Shown: in pieces, positions 54,273 to 63,030 of the stretch
Numbering within the stretch: the stretch's first letter is position 1
Layout: each line of letters starts with the position of its first letter
Assembly (NCBI GenBank): GCA_002923315.1
Contig: BEHM01000005.1
Coordinates: 28,487-92,486 of the forward strand
Direction: 5' to 3'
DNA length: 64,000 nucleotides
Source of the DNA: a bacterium HR10
GTDB lineage: Bacteria; Acidobacteriota; Blastocatellia; HR10
Translations under genes and position numbers: made by a program
The notes under the pieces: generated by a model
Told to the model about the DNA's origin: nothing
Database searches by the model: none
The model's input: the letters and a program-made list of their open reading frames with translations, nothing else

Positions 54273-56885
54273 ATGAAGCGACGGTATGTTTATGTTCAGA
54301 TCACGCTCATCGTCCTCGTTCTCCAGGTGCTGGTCGTCCCGGCCCAAGCGATCATCCCCTCGCCCGCATCGGTCCTCGGGTTTCAACCGGGCGAGGATCG
54401 GCGTCTGGCCGATTGGGCGCAGATCGCCGACTACTTCCGGCGTCTGGATGAAGCATCCCCACGGGTGCAGGTCTTGGAGATCGGGCGTTCGACGCAGAAC
54501 CGCCCGATCCTCATGGCCATCATCACGTCGCCGGAGAACATGGCCCGTCTGGATCGGTACCGAGAGATCGTGCGCCGGCTCGCCGATCCGCGCACCCTCG
54601 CTGATGAGACGGAGGCCGAGGGGCTCATCGCCGAGGGGCGGATGATCGTCGCCATCACCTGTTCGATCCATTCGACGGAGATCGTGGCGTCGCAGATGGC
54701 GATGGAGCTGGCGTATCGCTTGGCCTCGGACACCTCGCCCGAGACGCGCGAGATCTTGGATCGGGTGATCCTGTTGCTTTTCCCCAGTCCGAATCCCGAT
54801 GGGATTGACATCGTGGCCTCCTGGTACCGGCGCACGCTCGGGACGCCGTATGAGGGGACGGCGCCGCCGGAGCTCTATCATCCCTACGCCGGCCACGACA
54901 ATAACCGCGATTGGTTCATGCTCACGCAGGTGGAGACGCAGGCCCTCACGCGCGTGCTCTATCGAGAGTGGTTCCCGCAGATCCTCTACGATGTGCATCA
55001 GATGGGGACCACCGGCGCGCGCATGTTCGTGCCGCCCTTCTACGATCCGCCGAATCCGAACATTGATCCCGTCCTCCTGCGCAGCGTGGCCGTGATCGGT
55101 CATCACATGGCGTGGGAGTTGACGGCGGCGGGCTTTCGCGGCGTGGTGACCAATGCGCAGTATGATACCTGGTGGGCCGGCGGGCTGCGCACGATGCCTT
55201 ATTACCACAACGTGGTGGGGATCCTGAGCGAGGCGGCGAGCGCGCGCCTGATGACCCCGATCACCCTCACGCGCGAGCAGTTGCGCGGGGCGACGCGTGG
55301 ACTGCCGAATCCACTGGAGCGCGCGACGAATTTCCCCGATCCCTGGCCCGGAGGGGTCTGGCGCCCGATGGACATCCTGCGCATGGAGTTGGTGGCCGCG
55401 CGCGCGCTCCTGCGCGTGGCCGCGCGCTATCGGGAGGAGTTCTTGCGGAACTTCTATCAGCTCGGGAAGCGAGCGATCGAACGGGGTCGAACCGAGGCGC
55501 CATTCGCGTACGTCGTTCCGACTGAGCAATGGGATCCGCCCACAGCCGCGCATCTGCTCAACATCCTGATGGCGCAAGGCGTCGAAGTGCACCGAGCGAC
55601 CGAACGCTTCGTGGCCGATGGGGTGGAGTATCCGGCGGGCAGTTATGTCCTGCTGCTCGCGCAACCGCGGCGCGCGCTGGTGAAGACGCTCCTGGAGCTG
55701 CAGCGCTATCCGGAGCGGCGGCTCTATCCGGGTGGGCCTCCCGAACGCCCCTACGATGTCGCGGGATGGACGCTCCCGCTACAGATGGGCGTGCGCGTGG
55801 TCGAGATCGCTCGTCCGTTCGAGGCGCACTTGGAGAGAGTCACCGAGGCCATCTCGATCGCGGGGCGCGTGAGCGAAGCCCGCGGCCTTGAGGCGCGAGG
55901 CCCGACGGAGGTCCTCTGGCTCATCGAGCCCAGGGCGAACCGCGCCTTCTCGGCCGTCAACGAGCTTCTGGCCTCCGGCCTCTTCCGCGCGAGTCGTCTC
56001 CTGCGCGAAGCGGTGATCGAGGGACGCCGTTATCCGGCCGGGACGTTCGTCCTGCAGGCGGCCGAAGGGGCGCGATCCTCCCGCACCGCGCTGCGGCAGA
56101 CGTTGGAGGACATCGCGCGCCGTCAGGGCGTGGAGATTCATGCGATCGCGCAGCGGCCTCTGGAGCTTGTGCCGGTAGAGCGCCGACGTATCGGACTCTA
56201 TCGCAGTTGGGTGCCTTCGATGGATGAAGGCTGGACGCGGTGGGTGCTCGAACGCTTCGGCTTCTCTTACACGACGGTGCGCGACGCCGACATCCGGGCC
56301 GGCGATCTGCGCGCGCGATGGGACGTGATCATCCTGCCGAGCGATTCGCCGCGAGAGATTCGGGAGGGACATCGTCCGGGTTCATACCCCCCCGAGTACA
56401 CGGGCGGTCTGGGGAAAGAAGGCGTGGAGAATCTGAAGGCGTTCGTCGCCGCCGGGGGCACGCTCCTGGCCTTGGGGGAATCTTCGGATCTCGTGATCGA
56501 GGAGTTCGGGCTGCCGGTGCGCAACGTCCTGCGCGGGCTCTCTCCGAACGAGTATTTCTGCCCTGGCTCCATCCTCCGCGTGACGATGGACCCCGATCAT
56601 CCCGTGGCCTATGGCCTGCCGACGGAGACCGACGTCTATGTCGTGGGCGGGCTCGCGTTCGAGATCACGGCGCATGAGGGGCAGGCGCCGGCGGTCGTCG
56701 CCCGATATGTCGAAGATCCGCTGCGCAGCGGGTACCTGCTCGGCCGAGAGAAGATCGCCGGACGCGCCGCTTTGCTCGACGTCCCCTACGGACGCGGGCG
56801 CGTGATCCTGGTCGGATTTCGCGCGCAGCATCGCGGGCAGAGCTGGGGCACGTTCAAGGTGCTCTTCAACGCCCTCGTCCGATGA
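54273..56885 (+). CDS. Secreted M14-family zinc carboxypeptidase
   Basis: The product is 870 residues. A signal peptide (ITLIVLVLQVLVVPAQA) is followed by the M14 domain: the first two zinc ligands in IHSTEIV, substrate-site FPSPNPDGIDI and NNRDWFMLTQ, third ligand His in LYDVHQMG, and the catalytic Glu probably in GILSEAAS. A long C-terminal part (about residues 400-870) with a glutamine-amidotransferase-like fold follows (DVIILPSDSPREI, GGTLLALGESSDLVI). Such large M14 proteins are common in soil and hot-spring Acidobacteriota. ATG 54273 follows GGAGGAG. Confidence 0.9.
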   Translation: MKRRYVYVQITLIVLVLQVLVVPAQAIIPSPASVLGFQPGEDRRLADWAQIADYFRRLDEASPRVQVLEIGRSTQNRPILMAIITSPENMARLDRYREIVRRLADPRTLADETEAEGLIAEGRMIVAITCSIHSTEIVASQMAMELAYRLASDTSPETREILDRVILLLFPSPNPDGIDIVASWYRRTLGTPYEGTAPPELYHPYAGHDNNRDWFMLTQVETQALTRVLYREWFPQILYDVHQMGTTGARMFVPPFYDPPNPNIDPVLLRSVAVIGHHMAWELTAAGFRGVVTNAQYDTWWAGGLRTMPYYHNVVGILSEAASARLMTPITLTREQLRGATRGLPNPLERATNFPDPWPGGVWRPMDILRMELVAARALLRVAARYREEFLRNFYQLGKRAIERGRTEAPFAYVVPTEQWDPPTAAHLLNILMAQGVEVHRATERFVADGVEYPAGSYVLLLAQPRRALVKTLLELQRYPERRLYPGGPPERPYDVAGWTLPLQMGVRVVEIARPFEAHLERVTEAISIAGRVSEARGLEARGPTEVLWLIEPRANRAFSAVNELLASGLFRASRLLREAVIEGRRYPAGTFVLQAAEGARSSRTALRQTLEDIARRQGVEIHAIAQRPLELVPVERRRIGLYRSWVPSMDEGWTRWVLERFGFSYTTVRDADIRAGDLRARWDVIILPSDSPREIREGHRPGSYPPEYTGGLGKEGVENLKAFVAAGGTLLALGESSDLVIEEFGLPVRNVLRGLSPNEYFCPGSILRVTMDPDHPVAYGLPTETDVYVVGGLAFEITAHEGQAPAVVARYVEDPLRSGYLLGREKIAGRAALLDVPYGRGRVILVGFRAQHRGQSWGTFKVLFNALVR

Positions 56886-56896
56886 GGACGAGCGGA

Positions 56897-56922
56897 GGGG
56901 GCTCCGATCCTGGAGAGCCCCC
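56897..56922. terminator. Hairpin between convergent M14 and M20 genes
   Basis: GGGGGCTCC pairs with GGAG(AG)CCCCC through a 6-base loop, with a two-base bulge. It sits in the 48-base gap between the convergent stops and probably serves both genes, though no T-tract follows. Confidence 0.5.
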
Positions 56923-56933
56923 GCCGAATGGGT

Positions 56934-58538
56934 TCACTGCCGAAGCGTCGGGTAGCGAATGCCGAGCTGTTCGAGATAGGTGTCGTACTTCTCCGGGTTG
57001 AAGTAGAAGCGCTCCATCTGCGGGCGGAACCGCTCCATCTTCTCCCGATTGAGATGGATGGGGGGCGGCGTGCCCTCGGGAATGAGCGAGACCCAGGATT
57101 GATCCTTCGTCTGCTCGCGGAAGTAGGCCCATGCCGCCTGCACCAATTCCGGTTGTGTGAGGAAATCCAGGGCCGTCAGAGCCAGGGCTTTCGCTCCGGC
57201 CGTCGCCCCTTTGTGCGCAATAGGAGTCGCCATGCTCACGGCATTTGCCCAGTGATGACCTGGAAGACCAGGGATATTTCCGGGAAAGCGCAGGTAGACC
57301 GTGGGCACGTTCCAGGAGATCTCGCCGATGTCATCCGACCCCGCGCTCAGGACCTCGCGTCCGGCCTCGAGCCGACCGACTTCGGTCTTGAGGCCCACGG
57401 GATCAGCACCGATCTCCCGCTGCAGCGCCTTCGCGAGCATCTGATCCGCCTCACTCCAGGCGGGCATGCCGACCCGCTCGATGTTCTTCTGCAGCACTTC
57501 GGCCACGACCTTGTTGAAGTGCGTGGGCCAGGTCGCCGCGAGAATTCGTTCGGTGACTTCCGTATCGGTCATCAGAGCAGCGGCTCTGGCGATCTTCTGC
57601 CCGATCTCGTGCAGGTGCTTGATCCGCGCGTAGTCGGTCTCCCGGAAGTAGTACCACACGGTCGCGCGGTCCGGGACGACGTTGGGCTGATCCCCACCTT
57701 CCACGATGACGTAGTGCGATCGGTGCTGGGGACGGAGATGCTCGCGCCGGAAATTCCAGGCGACGTTCATCAGCTCCACGGCGTCCAGGGCGCTGCGCCC
57801 GCGCCAGGGTGCGCCCGCGCTGTGCGCGGCCTCGCCGCGGAAAGTGAATTGCGTGGAGACCAGGCCCGTGTTGGTCACGCCGTAGGCCGTGCTGAAGCCG
57901 TCGCTGATGTGCGCGCCCAGGACGATGTCCACATCCTTGAAGAGACCGGCGCGCACGAAGTAGTTCTTGCTCCCGAGCAGCTCTTCGGCGACACCGGGAT
58001 AGAGCTTCAACGTCCCCGACAGCCGGTGTCGCTCCATGAGCCGCTTGAGTGCGAGAGCAGCCGTGACGATCACCGCTTGCCCGGCATTGTGTCCCTCGCC
58101 GTGTCCGGGAGCGCCCTCGACGATGGGCTCGTGATAAGCGACACCCGGCTTTTGCGAAGCGCCGGGAATGGCGTCAATGTCGGCGATGAAGCCGATCACA
58201 GGACGACCTCGCCCCCAGCTCGCCATCCATGCCGTGGGAATGCCGGCGACACCCCGCTGAACGTGGAATCCCTCCTTCTCCAGAATCCCCGTCACATATC
58301 GCGAGGTCTCGAACTCCTGAAAGCCCAGCTCGGCGAAGCTGAAGATCATGTCCACCATGACCTGCGTGAATTTGCGCATCCCCTCGATCGTCGTGAGCAG
58401 CTCTTGCTTATACGCTTCAATCTGGCCGGAGGAGAGGGACCTGGATCCCACAGCTCGTGAGTCCCTCGGCATGAAGCCCGGCCAGAGGATCGCTGCGCTC
58501 AACAGCACGAAGGAGAATCGTCTTGCCGCTCTGTTCAT
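56934..58538 (-). CDS. Exported M20-family amidohydrolase (AbgB-like)
   Basis: The product is 534 residues with a signal peptide (FSFVLLSAAILWPGFMP). The M20 catalytic domain shows IGFIADIDAIPG, GHGEGHNAGQAVIVTAALALK (zinc-site His) and YPGVAEELLGSKNYFV (Glu pair). The inserted dimerisation domain includes FRGEAAHSAGAPWRGRSALDAVELMN. The sequence resembles aminobenzoyl-glutamate utilisation protein B, although its substrate here is likely some exported N-acyl or dipeptide compound. ATG 58538 follows GGAGGAGG. Confidence 0.9.
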   Translation of the reverse strand: MNRAARRFSFVLLSAAILWPGFMPRDSRAVGSRSLSSGQIEAYKQELLTTIEGMRKFTQVMVDMIFSFAELGFQEFETSRYVTGILEKEGFHVQRGVAGIPTAWMASWGRGRPVIGFIADIDAIPGASQKPGVAYHEPIVEGAPGHGEGHNAGQAVIVTAALALKRLMERHRLSGTLKLYPGVAEELLGSKNYFVRAGLFKDVDIVLGAHISDGFSTAYGVTNTGLVSTQFTFRGEAAHSAGAPWRGRSALDAVELMNVAWNFRREHLRPQHRSHYVIVEGGDQPNVVPDRATVWYYFRETDYARIKHLHEIGQKIARAAALMTDTEVTERILAATWPTHFNKVVAEVLQKNIERVGMPAWSEADQMLAKALQREIGADPVGLKTEVGRLEAGREVLSAGSDDIGEISWNVPTVYLRFPGNIPGLPGHHWANAVSMATPIAHKGATAGAKALALTALDFLTQPELVQAAWAYFREQTKDQSWVSLIPEGTPPPIHLNREKMERFRPQMERFYFNPEKYDTYLEQLGIRYPTLRQ

Positions 58539-58580
58539 CGTCCTCCTCCACATTGTGATCTCCGTGGCGATGACGGCGGG

Positions 58581-58611
58581 ATTGTAGGGGAGGGGACCGA
58601 TCCGCTGTCAA
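58581..58611 (-). promoter_or_regulatory. Candidate promoter of the M20 amidohydrolase gene
   Basis: On the minus strand, a perfect TTGACA (58611-58606) and TACAAT (58586-58581) are 19 bases apart, slightly longer than ideal. The -10 box lies 42 bases before ATG 58538. Confidence 0.5.
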
Positions 58612-58694
58612 GGGGCCCGCGCTCGGGCGCTTGCGCACGCGGTGAAAGCCAAGGGAGAATATGCGATCTTGATCTCGCGCATGGAGGAGGAGCG

Positions 58695-60440
58695 ATGAGA
58701 CGGAGACGATGGTGGGTCCTCTGGACATGGACGAGTCTGTGGATGGTGATCCTCGGCGGGCTCTCGGTTCGCCCACTGTGGGCGCAGCGCGCTGAGCTGT
58801 CGGCCTCCGCGCCGCAGGAGCCGATCTCGCTCGGGCGCGTGCGGCCCCTCATGGTCAAGCGCGTAGGGGTGGATGTGGAGAACCTCTGGTACCTCTCGCT
58901 GCATGATGCCATCTTGAAAGCGCTGGAGAGCAACAACGAGATTCAGGTCCAGCGCACTGGCGTGCAGATCAGCGAATTCGCCCTGCGCGCCGTCGAGGGA
59001 GCGTATGATCCGATCATCTCCATCGGGACGCCCCCACCGGCGGCGGCCCTGGCGGCGACGGGATTCGCCGGGGGCGCCGCTGCGCAAGGCTTCGGCTTCG
59101 AGTCGCGCTCGACGCCAACAGCCTCTCGCTTGCAAGCCGGACGCGATGCCAATGCCCAGCGGAGCCGAACGTTCACTTACAACTTCGGGATCGGCCAGTT
59201 GCTCCCCACCGGCGGGAACTGGCAGTTCACCTTCTCCAACCAGCGCACGACGACCAACTCGATCTTCGCCACCTTGAACCCGCAGTTCTTCACCACCCTC
59301 TCGCTGGAGTTCGTCCAGCCGCTTTGGCGGAATTTCCGGTGGAATCAGACGACGCAGCAGATCCGCATCGCGAAGAAGGCGCTCGATCTCTCCGACAGCC
59401 AGTTCCGACAGCGCGTCATCGAGATCATCACGCAGGTGCAGAAGGCCTACTACGACCTCATCTTCGCGATTCGAAATGTGGAGATCCTGCAGGAAGCCGT
59501 GGACCTGGCGCGGCGGCAACACGCGGAGAACGAACAGCGCGTGGAGGCGGGGACGCTTCCCCCAATTGAGCTGCATCAGTCGCTGGCGGAGATCGAGCGG
59601 CGGAATCAGGAGCTGATCGCTGCCATCGCTCAGGTCACAGTCGCGGAGAACGCGCTGAAGGGGTTGATCCTGCCCAATCTGAACGATCCGCTCTGGCGAG
59701 CCAATATCGTGCCGACCGAGGACATCGCCTACGTGCCGCCGGCCATTGATGAAGAGAGCGCGCTGCGGCTGGCGCTCCTGAATCGTCCGGAGGTGAAGCA
59801 GTTGCAGCTGCAGAAGGAGCAGACGGAGATCGCCATTCGCTACTTCGCCAATCAGACGCGACCGGCCGTGAATCTGATCGCGCGCTACGCGTCCTTCGGA
59901 TTGGCGGGGACCGAGGTGCCCCCCTCGCCGGAATTCCCGTTCCTCGCCGGTAGCGTGGCCGCGCAGTTTCTCGGCGGTCCCGGCCAGGCCATCCAGAACG
60001 CGCTGCGCCAGCGCTTCCGCGATGTGGCCATCGGCGTGAGCATCAGCTTCCCCCTTCGGAATCGCACGGCTGAGGCGCAATTGGGACAGGCGAAGGCGCA
60101 AGCGCGCGCCCTCGACTATCAGGAGCAACAGTTGCTGCAGCGGATCGCCATCGAGGTGCGGAACGCCTTGCAGAACGTCGAGGCCGCGCGTCAGAGCATC
60201 GAGGCCGCGCGCGCCGCGCGCCTGGCGCGGGAGAAGCAGCTCGAGGGTGAGCAGGAGCGATTCGCCGCCGGGATGTCCACGAACTTCCTCGTCCTGCAGT
60301 ATCAGAATCAGCTCTCGCAGGCGCGAGGGGCGGAGCTTCAGGCGCTGGTCGCCTACAACAAGGCTATCGCCGAGCTGCAGCGCGTGATGGGAACGACGCT
60401 CGACGTCCACAACATCCGGCTCTCGACGGACTCGCGATGA
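58695..60440 (+). CDS. TolC-family outer-membrane efflux protein
   Basis: The product is 581 residues. A signal peptide (WTSLWMVILGGLSVRPLWAQ) leads to two OEP repeats. The first has LSLHDAILKALESNNEIQVQR and the helix pair around QVQKAYYDLIFAIRNVEILQEAVDLARRQ; the second has ALRLALLNRPEVKQLQLQKEQ and QRIAIEVRNALQNVEAARQSIEAARAARL. The trimeric channel exports small molecules or proteins with an inner-membrane pump, which is not encoded here. A glycine/alanine-rich insert (about residues 110-130) precedes the first beta segment. Confidence 0.92.
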   Translation: MRRRRWWVLWTWTSLWMVILGGLSVRPLWAQRAELSASAPQEPISLGRVRPLMVKRVGVDVENLWYLSLHDAILKALESNNEIQVQRTGVQISEFALRAVEGAYDPIISIGTPPPAAALAATGFAGGAAAQGFGFESRSTPTASRLQAGRDANAQRSRTFTYNFGIGQLLPTGGNWQFTFSNQRTTTNSIFATLNPQFFTTLSLEFVQPLWRNFRWNQTTQQIRIAKKALDLSDSQFRQRVIEIITQVQKAYYDLIFAIRNVEILQEAVDLARRQHAENEQRVEAGTLPPIELHQSLAEIERRNQELIAAIAQVTVAENALKGLILPNLNDPLWRANIVPTEDIAYVPPAIDEESALRLALLNRPEVKQLQLQKEQTEIAIRYFANQTRPAVNLIARYASFGLAGTEVPPSPEFPFLAGSVAAQFLGGPGQAIQNALRQRFRDVAIGVSISFPLRNRTAEAQLGQAKAQARALDYQEQQLLQRIAIEVRNALQNVEAARQSIEAARAARLAREKQLEGEQERFAAGMSTNFLVLQYQNQLSQARGAELQALVAYNKAIAELQRVMGTTLDVHNIRLSTDSR

Positions 60441-60485
60441 GCTGGACCTGAGATGGGGGCGCGGTGTGAACCCCTCCGCCCCGGC

Positions 60486-61454
60486 TCACGGCACAAGGAG
60501 CAACTTCCCCGTCGAGCGCCGCTCGGCGAGGGTGCGATGGGCCGCCGCGGCTTCGCTCAAGGGGAAGAGGCGCTCGATGTGAATCCTCACGCGCCCCTCT
60601 TGAATCCATTGAAACACCGCCTGCGCCCGCTCAAGCAGCTCCTCGCGCGTGGCCACATAGTGCATGAGATGCGGTCGCGTGAGAAAGAGCGAGCCCTTCG
60701 TCGAAAGCAGGAGCGGGTCAAGGGGGGGAACAGGACCGCTCGATTGGCCGAAGAGCACGAGCAGACCGCGCGGCCTCAGACAATTCAGGCTCTTCTCGAA
60801 GGTCGCGCGACCGACAGAATCGTAGACGACGTCAACGCCACGTCCCTCGGTGAGCCGCTTCACCTCCGCCTCGAAATCGCTCTGCGTATAGAGGATCACA
60901 TGATCGGCACCCGCTTCTCTGGCGCGCTGCGCTTTCTCCGGGGTCGAGACCGTGCCGATGACGCGCGCCCCTCGCAGCTTCGCCATTTGTACGATCAGAA
61001 GCCCTGTCCCCCCGGCCGCCGCGTGAACGAGCGCGGTATCGCCAGGCTGCAGCGGATACGTGCTGTGGGTGAGATAGTGGGCCGTCATCCCTTGCACCAT
61101 CGCCGCCGCAGCCACCGAGGAGTCCACTCCGTCCGGAATGGGGACCAGTTTCCACGCGGGGACGACGGCGTACTCGGCGTAGGCACCGAGCGAGAGCGCA
61201 TAGGCGACGCGATCCCCCACGCGCACCTCCGTGACCCCAGGGCCGACAGCTTCCACCGTGCCTGCGCCTTCGATGCCGGGGGTGAACGGAAGCGGATTCG
61301 GATACAGCCCCGTCCGATGGTAGATGTCAATGAAATTCACCCCCGCGGCCTCAATCCTCACCCGCGCTTCGCCCGGCCCCGGCTCCGGCCGCGCGACCTC
61401 CTCATAGCACAACACTTCCGGTCCGCCGTGCTCGTGAACGCGTATCGCCCTCAT
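60486..61454 (-). CDS. NADPH:quinone oxidoreductase (zinc-independent MDR family)
   Basis: The product is 322 residues. It has the GroES-like start [51 protein letters not shown], and Rossmann [41 protein letters not shown] is typical of quinone oxidoreductase QorA. It reduces quinones one electron at a time with NADPH. ATG 61454 matches the family start and has GGAAGA upstream. Confidence 0.93.
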   Translation of the reverse strand: MRAIRVHEHGGPEVLCYEEVARPEPGPGEARVRIEAAGVNFIDIYHRTGLYPNPLPFTPGIEGAGTVEAVGPGVTEVRVGDRVAYALSLGAYAEYAVVPAWKLVPIPDGVDSSVAAAAMVQGMTAHYLTHSTYPLQPGDTALVHAAAGGTGLLIVQMAKLRGARVIGTVSTPEKAQRAREAGADHVILYTQSDFEAEVKRLTEGRGVDVVYDSVGRATFEKSLNCLRPRGLLVLFGQSSGPVPPLDPLLLSTKGSLFLTRPHLMHYVATREELLERAQAVFQWIQEGRVRIHIERLFPLSEAAAAHRTLAERRSTGKLLLVP

Positions 61455-61618
61455 GACTGGTTCTTCCATACGTTCGTGAAGTAAAGCATGTCGGTTCCAC
61501 CTGCATCAAGTTCACCGTGGCAGGCATCACTCGAACCGGGGGCGACTCGCCGGAACGTCCCCCATTCGCCTATAATAAGCCGCCGTGGTTGGAGCATGCG
61601 TGATCGAGGAGGGACGAG

Positions 61619-62470
61619 ATGATGCCGCTTCGCCAACCGAAGCCCTGGCGCCGAGGGGTGACCCGTGGGGTCGCCCGAACGCTTCTTGAGCTGGCGCGTC
61701 AGGCGGTGGATGAGACGCGCGATATTGAGATCGTGCGAGAGCGCGTGTGGCTCTCGGGATTGCCCGGGAGTTTTGAGGGCTTCACCCTGGTGCACCTGTC
61801 GGACATTCACCACAGCGCGTTCGTGGACGCGGACTATATCGCCCATGCTGTCGCGCTCGCCAACCGTTTGGCTCCGGATGCGATCGTCCTCACCGGTGAT
61901 TATGTGAGCCACTCGCGATCCTATATTGGCGGAGTGGCCGAACGGCTTGGCGACTTGCGCGCGCGCGTCGGTGTCTATGCCGTGCTCGGCAATCACGATT
62001 TCTGGACGGGCCCGGAAGCGCTCACGCGCGCCTTGCGTCGGCACGGCATCGAAGTCTTGCGCAACGCGCACACCTATGTGCGCCGGGGTGGAGAGGCGCT
62101 TGGACTTGTGGGCATTGATGACCTGACGGTGGGAGAGGACGACCTGCTCGCGGCGCTGCGCGGCCTGGATCGCCGATGGCCGACGCTCTTGCTCTCGCAT
62201 CATCCGAACATCCTCTGGTCGGCCGCTCACGCGCGCGTGGCGCTCGTTCTGGCCGGACACACGCATGGCGGCCAGATCAACATCCCCTCCTGGCGACAGC
62301 GCTTGCGCCGCTATTGGCCCATCTTGCGCGGACACGGCCGATATGGGCCGACGCAGATCTACGTCAATCGGGGGCTGGGCACCGTCTTGATCCCCGTTCG
62401 CTACCGATGTCGGCCCGAGATCACGCTTCTCGAACTGCGGCGCGCGCCCGAAGCGGATGGCTCGGTGTGA
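61619..62470 (+). CDS. Metallophosphoesterase, YkuE/YaeI type
   Basis: The product is 283 residues. The five metallophosphoesterase motifs are visible: LSDIHHSAF, VLTGDYVSH, GNHDFW, LLLSHHPNI and LAGHTHGGQI. The layout matches YkuE/YaeI-type phosphodiesterases that act on lipid headgroups at the membrane; here the N-terminal signal or membrane helix is short or missing. A TATAAT at 61571-61576 may be its -10 box, without a clear -35. GAGGAGGG precedes ATG 61619 and ATG 61622. The phosphatidyltransferase gene starts 6 bases after its stop. Confidence 0.9.
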   Translation: MMPLRQPKPWRRGVTRGVARTLLELARQAVDETRDIEIVRERVWLSGLPGSFEGFTLVHLSDIHHSAFVDADYIAHAVALANRLAPDAIVLTGDYVSHSRSYIGGVAERLGDLRARVGVYAVLGNHDFWTGPEALTRALRRHGIEVLRNAHTYVRRGGEALGLVGIDDLTVGEDDLLAALRGLDRRWPTLLLSHHPNILWSAAHARVALVLAGHTHGGQINIPSWRQRLRRYWPILRGHGRYGPTQIYVNRGLGTVLIPVRYRCRPEITLLELRRAPEADGSV

Positions 62471-62475
62471 GCGGC

Positions 62476-63030
62476 ATGAGTCAAATCGCGACGCTCGCCA
62501 ATCTCCTCACGCTCCTTCGCCTACTGCTGATTCCGGCCTTCGCCGCGCTCGTCCTCTATAACGATCTGCCGCGAGCGCTGTGGGTCTTCCTGCTAGCTGG
62601 GATCACGGACGCGCTCGATGGTTTCGTCGCCCGGCATTTCCATCAGCGCACGACGCTGGGGACGATCCTCGATCCCATCGCTGACAAACTGCTGCTCATC
62701 ACGGCCTTTGTGCTGCTGGCGCTCCCGAATCGGGGGTACCGACCGATCCCCCTCTGGCTCACAATCACCGTCATCAGCCGTGACGTCTTCATCGTGCTCG
62801 GCGCCCTCATGCTCTTCATCATGACGGGCTTCCGGCATTTTCGCCCTTCGCTCCCGGGGAAGGTGCACACGACGATTCAGGTCCTCACGATCGCCCTCGT
62901 GCTGGCCGTCAATGCTTGGGGGAGCTGTGTGGGGCTGCTGCGCTACATGTACATCGCGAGCTTCGCTATCACCCTCATCTCCGGGATCCACTACATCTAC
63001 CATGCGGCCCGGCTCCTCGAAGACCGGTGA
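62476..63030 (+). CDS. CDP-alcohol phosphatidyltransferase family protein (PgsA-like)
   Basis: The product is 184 residues with five to six membrane helices. The signature D-A-x-D-G-x2-A-R-x8-G-x3-D-x3-D is complete in ALDGFVARHFHQRTTLGTILDPIADK. Members swap CMP of CDP-diacylglycerol for an alcohol, with glycerol-3-phosphate (PgsA) the likeliest acceptor given TLANLLTLLRLLLIP at the start. ATG 62476 is used; GTG 62467 overlaps the metallophosphoesterase stop. The 3' end overlaps a convergent gene by 56 bases. Confidence 0.9.
   Translation: MSQIATLANLLTLLRLLLIPAFAALVLYNDLPRALWVFLLAGITDALDGFVARHFHQRTTLGTILDPIADKLLLITAFVLLALPNRGYRPIPLWLTITVISRDVFIVLGALMLFIMTGFRHFRPSLPGKVHTTIQVLTIALVLAVNAWGSCVGLLRYMYIASFAITLISGIHYIYHAARLLEDR

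Noticed and set aside
60450..60485. Terminator after the TolC gene (GGGGGCG...CGCCCC)
   Set aside because: Stem of about six pairs with a long loop and no T-tract; too weak to annotate.
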